DNA of 64,000 nt from Desulfovibrio sp. MES5 (GTDB lineage: Bacteria > Desulfobacterota > Desulfovibrionia > Desulfovibrionales > Desulfovibrionaceae): contig NZ_MJUZ01000004.1 of assembly GCF_002237645.1 (NCBI RefSeq), forward strand, positions 1-64,000, in the 5' to 3' direction. Positions 45,570 to 52,173 of this stretch are shown in pieces; position 1 is the stretch's first letter, and every line of letters starts with the position of its first letter. The notes under the pieces were generated by a model. It worked only from the letters and a program-made list of their open reading frames with translations, made no database searches and was not told where the DNA came from. Made by a program: the position numbers and the translations under genes.

Positions 45570-47849
45570 ATGGGAGCCATGCGCCGGAATACTTCCAATT
45601 GTACAGCAGAGCCCCAGGGTTCCGCTCAAAACAGTCTGTTTGCCCGCAGGGTCGCGTTGACGGCCTTGCGGGCTCACGCTCTTTGCGGCCTTGACGCAGA
45701 CGCCCAACTGCACGGACATGCCCTGTACGACCGCAACCCGCGAAATGCCGACCCACGTAATCCCGGCCCGCACGGTTCTGGCCCGCACGCTTCTGGCCCG
45801 CACGCTTCTGGTTCGCATGATTCTGGCCAGCACGCTTCTGGTTCGCATGATTCTGCCCAGCATGACTCTGTTGTGGACGCTTCAGGCATAGCCGCCCCCA
45901 TACCGAGCGTAAGGATTCCGGGAGCTTCCGTCACGCACGCATCTGTTATGCGCAACAGCGTGTCGCACACCATTTTTCCGGGCGCAGCAGTTACGGGCGC
46001 AACAGTCCCGGGCGCTGCTGCCCTGCACGCCGCCACTTTAGCCTTTTCAGTTCGGGCCTGTTCTTTTCTGCGTGCCTTTGCGCTGGGGAGCTTTCTCCTC
46101 TGCTCAGCCGCCCTGGGGGGCATGACGCCACACACGGCTCTGGCTGCGGCGGCCTCCATTCCCACCCCAACCAACACCGAGCCCAGGGTTCACGAGCCCA
46201 CCGTCACCGTGCCCACAGTTCAGGCGCCTGTTGTTCCTGCTCCCACAATTCAGGCTCCCGCCCTGCTACCTTCCAGCGGCGGGCAAAGGCCGGGCTGGGC
46301 AGGCAGCGGCCAGCCGGCAGAAAATGGTCAGCCCACCAGAGGGCGCGAAATAATGGGAATTCTCTTTGGCGGTCATCTGTCAGAAGCCGAAGCGGCCACA
46401 CTGCAACAGCAGGGCAGCCAGACGGGGCAGCAGGGCAGCCAGACGGGACAAAATGGCAACGGCCACACAGCTGCGGCCCCCACGGCTCCTGGGCAAGCCC
46501 CAACCCTTTCGCCAGCGCCCGTGCCGCCGCCTGCGCCTGTGGCCCCAACGCCTGCCGCTCCCGCTCCCGCCAGTCCCAGAAACCCCGCTGCTGACGGCAT
46601 GCAGCCGCAGTCGCCGGAAGCCCAGTTGCGCCAGCAGCAGTTGAATCAGGAAAGGGAGCGTCAGCGACAGGAACGGGGACGCCAGGCCCCGCAGCGCGCG
46701 CCGCGCGCCAAGGCCGCCGACAATAATAAAGAGGCGGCCCCTGCGGCACATGCCCCCAAAGCGCACGAGGCGGCTTCCACGCCTCATGCCCCAGCCAATG
46801 GCGGACACGAAAAAACCAAGGATGAGGAAAAGCCGGAAAGTCCCGTGACCCCCGGCAGCCCCGAGGCCCAGGCCAATGAAGCCTATCAGAAGGGCGACTA
46901 CGCCCAGGCCCGTGCCATCTGGCAGCACATGGCCGAGAGCGGCGACGGCCAGGCCATGAACAACCTTGGAGTGCTTTTTGACCTCGGCCAGGGTACGGAG
47001 CCGGACGAAGGCCGCGCGCTCCACTGGTTTGCCCTCTCCGCTTCAGCGGGGAACCCGTCCGGCATGAGCAACTACGGGCGCATGCTGGAACAGGGGCGCG
47101 GCATTGACGCCAACCCCGAAGAAGCCGCCCGCTGGTTTGACCTCGCAGCGCGTCAGGGCCAACCCGAGGCCCAGTACAATCTCGGCCTCATGTATGAGGG
47201 CGGGCACGGCGTAGCGCAAGATTACACAGCAGCCGCAGCCTGGTACAGCCGTGCGGCGGCGCAGCAGCAGACAGACGCCCTGGCCCGCCTTGGCCATCTT
47301 TACCGCACAGGTCAGGGGGTGGAAAAAAATCAGGCGCGCGCCACGCTTCTGCTCTACGCGGCCGCCATGCGGGGATCCATCCACGCCATGAAGGAACTGG
47401 AAGATATGGCCGGGCCTTCCGCTTCGCGCCCTGGAGCCGTGCTTTTCGGCCTGCGACTGGATACCGCCACCCGGCCCGCCATGCGCGACGCCCTCGCCAA
47501 GGCGGGCATGCGCGCATCCCGCCAGGACGACGCCTATATCTGCGATACCTACACGCCCGGCGCGCTTGTGCCCGGCGCGCGGCAGGCGGCCTTCTGCTAC
47601 GGGCCAGGCCGCCCCTCCCCCCTGGGCTTTGTGGAACTGGAGTACGCCGTTCCGGACAAGGCCACGGCACAGGCCATCGTACGCATGGTCAGCGAACGCT
47701 TCGGCGCGCCCTCTGCCGGAGAAAACGACGACGACCACCTCTGGAATCTCGGCTCCGTTGTTGTGGCCACGCGGTATGAACCCGCGCGCCAGCTCGTGAG
47801 CCTCATGTATATGATCCCCGCAGTCTATCATCTCACCCGCCAGGACTAG
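45570..47849 (+). CDS. Sel1-repeat protein with low-complexity N-terminus
   Basis: A protein of up to 759 residues. From about 430 there are four to five Sel1/TPR-like repeats (AMNNLGVLFDLGQGTEPDEG, GMSNYGRMLEQGRGID, AQYNLGLMYEGGHGV, ALARLGHLYRTGQGV), and a C-terminal domain of about 150 residues I do not recognise. A hydrophobic segment near residues 160-190 looks like a signal or anchor; before it is a His/Ser/Gly repeat (SGPHASGPHASGSHDSG), so the true start may be nearer, for example ATG 45948. The Pro/Ala/Gln-rich region 200-420 is disordered. Sel1 proteins scaffold envelope complexes; role unknown here. Confidence 0.75.
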   Translation: MGAMRRNTSNCTAEPQGSAQNSLFARRVALTALRAHALCGLDADAQLHGHALYDRNPRNADPRNPGPHGSGPHASGPHASGSHDSGQHASGSHDSAQHDSVVDASGIAAPIPSVRIPGASVTHASVMRNSVSHTIFPGAAVTGATVPGAAALHAATLAFSVRACSFLRAFALGSFLLCSAALGGMTPHTALAAAASIPTPTNTEPRVHEPTVTVPTVQAPVVPAPTIQAPALLPSSGGQRPGWAGSGQPAENGQPTRGREIMGILFGGHLSEAEAATLQQQGSQTGQQGSQTGQNGNGHTAAAPTAPGQAPTLSPAPVPPPAPVAPTPAAPAPASPRNPAADGMQPQSPEAQLRQQQLNQERERQRQERGRQAPQRAPRAKAADNNKEAAPAAHAPKAHEAASTPHAPANGGHEKTKDEEKPESPVTPGSPEAQANEAYQKGDYAQARAIWQHMAESGDGQAMNNLGVLFDLGQGTEPDEGRALHWFALSASAGNPSGMSNYGRMLEQGRGIDANPEEAARWFDLAARQGQPEAQYNLGLMYEGGHGVAQDYTAAAAWYSRAAAQQQTDALARLGHLYRTGQGVEKNQARATLLLYAAAMRGSIHAMKELEDMAGPSASRPGAVLFGLRLDTATRPAMRDALAKAGMRASRQDDAYICDTYTPGALVPGARQAAFCYGPGRPSPLGFVELEYAVPDKATAQAIVRMVSERFGAPSAGENDDDHLWNLGSVVVATRYEPARQLVSLMYMIPAVYHLTRQD

Positions 47850-47884
47850 ACGCAGAGCACTTTCTTTTGGGGGTGCTCTGCGGT

Positions 47885-48105
47885 TGAAAAGCTTTGTGGG
47901 GGAGGGACCGTCTTTAGACCAGATTACCTTTGAAATGTTTCACATTTCAAAGGTGTCATTCTGCCGAAAATGCGATTTTCGGCAGAATCCACGCCACGTT
48001 GTGGCGCGCTGCACTCTCGCGCAGCGTTAGATCATTTAACCTTAAAAAAGGTTAAATGATCTAAAAAAGGATCTCCTCCCCCACACCCTCTCCCCCTAAA
48101 ACTTT
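47885..48105 (+). repeat. T-family repeat, copy 5, interrupted by a B element
   Basis: Left part GAAAAGCTTTGTGGGGGAGGGACC ends at about 47909 and the right part AAAGGATCTCCTCCCCCACA ... CCCCCTAAAACTTTT begins at about 48066. Between them, where other copies have only TTTTGCAAAA, lies a 153-bp B element. Confidence 0.88.
47913..48065 (+). mobile_element. B element, copy 1: five-hairpin, 153 bp, nested in a T repeat
   Basis: Bounded by TTTAGA ... TCTAAA. Contains five perfect stems in a row: ACCTTTGAAATG (47926-47954), ATTCTGCCGAAAAT (47958-47988), CGCCAC/GTGGCG (47992-48006), GCTGC/GCAGC (48008-48025) and a 17-bp stem TTAGATCATTTAACCTT (48027-48064). No coding capacity. Nearly identical, inverted, to 51798-51951. 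Confidence 0.85.
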
Positions 48106-48323
48106 TATTTATTTCCGTCTGTTACTGGACTACCTGAGCAGGTGGCCGGTTATGCCCGCGCTTTGCAGCCCACACGAAATCAAAACTGTCCCAGATCAAA
48201 GCAGCCTTGCGGTGGCGGCTCAGCAGCACCCCGCCCTTGGGGTTCAGGAACAAGCCACCCGCATTCTTTGCTGCCCGCGCTTGACACCGTGCCCATCGTT
48301 ATATATCAATTTATCTAGATATT
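48106..48323. other. Upstream region of the cobalamin riboswitch
   Basis: No gene seen. AT-rich close to 48300 (TTATATATCAATTTATCTAGATATTG), plausible as the promoter of metE, though no clean -35/-10 pair stands out. Confidence 0.4.
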
Positions 48324-48532
48324 GTGATGAGAAACGGAAAACGGTGAAAATCCGTTGCGGACGCGCCACTGTAATCGGCACAAACCCGCGCCGTACCACT
48401 GTCCACCAACGGAAGCAGCAACATTGTTGAGAATGCGTATTCCCAACAGAGCTCTGCTTCAAGGGACGGGAAGGTACGGCCACGCGCAACCACAAACGCG
48501 CAGGGGCCGGAAGCCAGGAGACGCCTCATCAC
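48324..48532 (+). promoter_or_regulatory. Cobalamin (B12) riboswitch upstream of metE
   Basis: The B12-box core is clear: ACGGTGAAAATCCGTTGCGG then GCGCCACTGTAAT, and further on AAGCCAGGAGAC. The P1 helix closes with GTGATGAG (48324-48331) and CTCATCAC (48525-48532). A variable arm holds the palindrome GTTGAGAATGCGTATTCCCAAC (about 48425-48446), related to the palindrome of the C repeats. Sits 230 bp before metE, so adenosylcobalamin probably switches off the B12-independent enzyme when B12 is plentiful. Confidence 0.92.
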
Positions 48533-48761
48533 CTGCCGCCATCCGGCGGCAAGGCAGTACTGTCTCGCGTTCAGGCAAGTGCCCGGTCAGGCGTTGCTGC
48601 GCCCGGCCAGAGCCGTGCGGCATAACCAGTGCCGCGCGTCGGTACGGATTGCATCCGTATTGTGAAGTGGCGACGGGACCGGCGGGTCGCGCGTCATTTC
48701 AGGTATACAAGCTCTAGCGTGAAAAAGACTGCCCTTTCAACACCATATGAAAGGAGCAACC

Positions 48762-51038
48762 ATGCGTACCCACATTCTCGGCTTTCCCTCCATGGGCAGG
48801 CAGCGTGAGCTGAAACAGGCTCTCGAATCTTTCTGGCGTGGCGACACTTCCGCCCAGGATCTCACCAGCACTGCGCACCAGCTTCAGGAAACCCATTGGG
48901 CTATCCAGCGCGAGGCCGGACTAAGCTACGTGACCACAGGCGATTTTTCACTCTATGACCGCATGCTGGACACGAGCCTCATGCTCGGGGCCGTGCCCGC
49001 CCGCTTTGCCCACTGCGGCAAGGACGCCCTGACGCGCTATTTCGCTCTGGCGCGCGGCGACGCCTCACGCAACATTCCGGCCATGGAGATGACCAAGTGG
49101 TTTGACACCAACTACCACTATCTTGTGCCGGAAATCGAAGCCGACGCCGTCTGGACGCCCGGCGAACACTCCGTGCTGGAAACCACGCGGCGCGCTGCCG
49201 CCAAGGGCTTCACGCCCAAAGCCGCCATCATCGGCCCCTTCACCTGGCTGGCTCTGGCCAAGGGCCAGAACGGCGCAGACCCGTGGGCGCGGCTGGACGA
49301 AGTGCTGGCAACCTATACGGCGCTGCTGGAACAGCTGGCTCCGCTCTGCCCATGCATTCAAATTGAAGAACCCGTGCTCTGCACTGAACTTCTGCCCGCC
49401 TCTGCCGCCGCGCGCTTTGCCGAAGCGTATATGGCGCTCAATGCGGCGGCGGCCCGTGCCGGATCAGCCAGGCTTTTGCTGGCCACCTACTTCGGGCCGC
49501 TGGGCCAGCACCTTGCCCTGGCCATAAACAGCGGCTGCGCGGCCCTGCATATCGACCTTGTGCGCGGCCCCGGCCAGCTGGACGCCGTGCTCGCCGCCCT
49601 GCCCGATCATACGGCCCTTTCGCTCGGGCTGGTCAACGGACGCAATATCTGGAAGACAGACTACGCGCAGGCCGCCAGCCTCATGAACCGCGCCGTGAAC
49701 GCCCTTGGCGCTGACCGTGTTCTTCTGGCTTCATCCTGCTCGCTTCTGCACAGCCCCGTTGACCTTGCGGAAGAGACAGACCTGCCTGCCCACATCAAGA
49801 ACCGCATGGCCTTTGCCGTGCAGAAATGCGCGGAACTGGCCGACCTCAAGGCCATCGCGCAAGACCAGGGCGCGGACATTCTTGCAGCCAACGCCGCCGT
49901 GCTGGCCGAGGCTCAGGCTCATGCCGACACGGTGCTGGCACGGGTGCGTGAACGCGCCGCCGCCGTGACCCCGGACATGTTGGCCCGCAAATCGCAGTTC
50001 GCCGCACGCAAACAGGCCCAGGCATGGCTGCGTCTGCCGCTTCTGCCCACCACGACCATCGGTTCCTTCCCGCAGACAGACCATATCCGCAAAACGCGGC
50101 TGGCCTTCAAGCGTGGACAGATGGCCCAGGCAGACTACGAAACCGCCATCAAGGCCGAGATTGCCGCCTGCATCAAAAAGCAGGAGGAACTCGGGCTGGA
50201 CGTTCTCGTGCACGGCGAGGCCGAACGTAACGATATGGTGGAGTATTTTGGGCAGCAGCTTGGCGGATTCTGCTTTACGCGCAATGGATGGGTGCAGAGC
50301 TACGGCAGCCGTTGCGTCAAGCCGCCCGTCATCTATGGTGACGTGTACCGCAAAGCGCCCATGACCGTAGCATGGGCGCGCTATGCCCAGTCCCTGACGC
50401 AAAAGCCGGTCAAGGGCATGCTCACCGGGCCTGTGACCATCCTCTGCTGGAGCTTTGTGCGCGACGACCTGCCCCGCAACGAGGTATGCCGCCAGATCGC
50501 TCTGGCCATCCGTGATGAGGTGACCGATCTTGAGGCGGCAGGCATACACATCATCCAGATCGACGAGGCCGCCCTGCGCGAAGGCATGCCCCTTACCGCC
50601 GCCGAGGCTGCCGTGTATCTGCAATGGGCCGTGGACGCCTTTCTTCTGGCGTCCACTGGCATTGAAGACCGCACGCAGCTGCACACGCACATGTGCTACA
50701 GCGAATTCAACGCCATTCTGCCCGCCATCGCGCGTATGGACGCCGACGTCATCAGCATCGAATCCAGCCGCAGCGGCATGGAACTGCTGGACGCCTTCAC
50801 CCGCTTTCACTATGTGGGCGAGGTCGGCCCCGGCGTGTATGATATCCACAGCCCGCGCATTCCCACGGCGGACGAGATGGTGCGCTTGCTGCGCCTGGCG
50901 CTGCAACACATCGACAAAAACCAGCTGTGGGTCAACCCCGACTGCGGCCTCAAGACGCGGCGATGGGAAGAGGCGTATCCGGCTCTGGAAAATATGGTAG
51001 CAGCCGCCCTGCGGGTGCGGGTGGAACTGTCTGCCTGA
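48762..51038 (+). CDS. metE: B12-independent methionine synthase
   Basis: Cobalamin-independent 5-methyltetrahydropteroyltriglutamate-homocysteine methyltransferase, 758 residues, full length. Two TIM-barrel halves: N-terminal (LGFPSMGRQRELKQALESFW) and catalytic C-terminal (LPTTTIGSFPQT). Zinc ligands appear in HTHMCYSEFN (His and Cys), in the Glu of SIESSRSGMELL, and in NPDCGLKTR (Cys). AAGGAGC precedes the ATG; an in-frame ATG 15 bases earlier is less likely. The cobalamin riboswitch upstream implies a second, B12-dependent MetH in this organism. Confidence 0.96.
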   Translation: MRTHILGFPSMGRQRELKQALESFWRGDTSAQDLTSTAHQLQETHWAIQREAGLSYVTTGDFSLYDRMLDTSLMLGAVPARFAHCGKDALTRYFALARGDASRNIPAMEMTKWFDTNYHYLVPEIEADAVWTPGEHSVLETTRRAAAKGFTPKAAIIGPFTWLALAKGQNGADPWARLDEVLATYTALLEQLAPLCPCIQIEEPVLCTELLPASAAARFAEAYMALNAAAARAGSARLLLATYFGPLGQHLALAINSGCAALHIDLVRGPGQLDAVLAALPDHTALSLGLVNGRNIWKTDYAQAASLMNRAVNALGADRVLLASSCSLLHSPVDLAEETDLPAHIKNRMAFAVQKCAELADLKAIAQDQGADILAANAAVLAEAQAHADTVLARVRERAAAVTPDMLARKSQFAARKQAQAWLRLPLLPTTTIGSFPQTDHIRKTRLAFKRGQMAQADYETAIKAEIAACIKKQEELGLDVLVHGEAERNDMVEYFGQQLGGFCFTRNGWVQSYGSRCVKPPVIYGDVYRKAPMTVAWARYAQSLTQKPVKGMLTGPVTILCWSFVRDDLPRNEVCRQIALAIRDEVTDLEAAGIHIIQIDEAALREGMPLTAAEAAVYLQWAVDAFLLASTGIEDRTQLHTHMCYSEFNAILPAIARMDADVISIESSRSGMELLDAFTRFHYVGEVGPGVYDIHSPRIPTADEMVRLLRLALQHIDKNQLWVNPDCGLKTRRWEEAYPALENMVAAALRVRVELSA

Positions 51039-51046
51039 CAAAACGG

Positions 51047-51089
51047 CGCAGCCGCCGGAGCAACTTACGTAATTGCTACGGCGGCTGCG
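51047..51089. terminator. Stem-loop between metE and the AbrB-family gene
   Basis: CGCAGCCGCCG / CGGCGGCTGCG (11 bp) with a second inner stem AGCAA/TTGCT in the loop. Lies between convergent genes and shares GGCGGCTGCGTGAGC with the C repeat family. Confidence 0.7.
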
Positions 51090-51102
51090 TGAGCCGGATT
51101 CG

Positions 51103-51606
51103 CTATATCTTGGCCATAAGAACCAGCAGTTTGGCTATAAGCGGCGAGAGCAGCACAATGGCATAGATGCGCACCAGGTGGTACACCATAATCATAGGCG
51201 CTTCGCGTCCCGCATCTCCGGCCAGGGCCATGATGGCGTTGAAACCGCCGGGGCTGGTGGCAAGGTAGGCGCCTTCGGCGCTCATGCCGCCAAAGCGCAT
51301 GCTTATCCAGGAGCAGCCGAGACCGGCGGCAAGAATGATAAAGGTCGAAAGCAGCATGATGGGCCACGTTTCACGCACAACGCTCAGCATGCCGGGGCTG
51401 TACATATTGCCAACGATCACGCCCACGCAGCCGTACACCACATATCTGATCCAGTGCGGCATGTACGGCGTGGCGACGGAACCGAAACTTTTAAAAATAA
51501 CCACTGCCACCATGGCCCCGGTCATGGGGCCGCCCGGCAGGTCAAAGTAATCAAAAACCAGGCCTCCGGCGAGGCCCACGGCAAAAAGTGTGATCAGGGT
51601 CGTCAT
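51103..51606 (-). CDS. AbrB-family membrane protein, single repeat
   Basis: A 167-residue membrane protein with about five segments, matching one half of the AbrB/DUF-type duplication (TIGR03082) seen twice in full-length proteins of about 350 residues: GGLVFDYFDLPGGPMTGAMV and GMSAEGAYLATSPGGFNAI. AbrB here is the membrane protein proposed as a regulator or transporter, not the Bacillus transition-state factor. A complete half-length gene rather than a fragment: AAGGAAGG precedes its ATG. Function unknown. Confidence 0.8.
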   Translation of the reverse strand: MTTLITLFAVGLAGGLVFDYFDLPGGPMTGAMVAVVIFKSFGSVATPYMPHWIRYVVYGCVGVIVGNMYSPGMLSVVRETWPIMLLSTFIILAAGLGCSWISMRFGGMSAEGAYLATSPGGFNAIMALAGDAGREAPMIMVYHLVRIYAIVLLSPLIAKLLVLMAKI

Positions 51607-51755
51607 AAATCCTTCCTTCACGCGGCTTTGTAGTCTTTGCACAGGGAGCGCCTCTACGCTGAAGCAAACACCCTTTGAGGTGGTGTGCTGCCTGAAAAAT
51701 ACTGTCTCCGCCCCTCCTCAGATCAGAAAACTCTTCGTACTCTGACAAAATACAC

Positions 51756-51980
51756 CAAGAGTTTTAGGGGGTGGGGGCGTGGGGAGGAGGCCCTTTTTTA
51801 GAGCATTTACCCTTATAAAAAAGGGTAAATGCTCTCACGCTGCACAAGAGTGCGGCGCGCCACAACGTGGCGTGGATTCTGCCGAAAATCGCATTTTCGG
51901 CAGAATGACACCTTTGAAAGGTAAAACATTTCAAAGGTAATCAGGTCTAAAGAGGGTCCCTCTCCCACAAAGCATTTCAA
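51756..51980 (-). repeat. T-family repeat, copy 6 (inverted), interrupted by a B element
   Basis: CAAGAGTTTTAGGGGGTGGG ... GGAGGAGGCCC on one side and GAGGGTCCCTCTCCCACAAAGCATTTC on the other, with a B element inserted in the loop position. No gene lies in 51607-52173. Confidence 0.88.
51798..51951 (-). mobile_element. B element, copy 2, nested in an inverted T repeat
   Basis: Reverse complement of B copy 1 with few differences: same five hairpins, including ATTCTGCCGAAAAT and GCCACGTTGTGGC, and the same TTTAGA/TCTAAA ends. The terminal stem here has CATTTACCCTT/AAGGGTAAATG. Confidence 0.85.
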
Positions 51981-52100
51981 CGTGGCATTGCTTCAACGAC
52001 GCAAAATCCTTGCGCTGACCGCGTCATGATATGACGGGGCACAGCCCGCCGTCCGCACTGCATACGCCCATTGCCGCCGCTCCTCAATGCCCAAAGTGAC

Positions 52101-52139
52101 GAGGGGGCGCATTCTTCTCATGGAAGAATGCGCCCCCTC
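52101..52139 (-). terminator. Stem-loop downstream of pntB
   Basis: Perfect 17-bp stem GAGGGGGCGCATTCTTC / GAAGAATGCGCCCCCTC, loop TCATG, 35 bases after the pntB stop codon. No T run on the minus strand, so strength as an intrinsic terminator is uncertain. Confidence 0.7.
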
Positions 52140-52173
52140 AGGATACTTGCGCAGGGGTAATTGCGCAGCGGTG

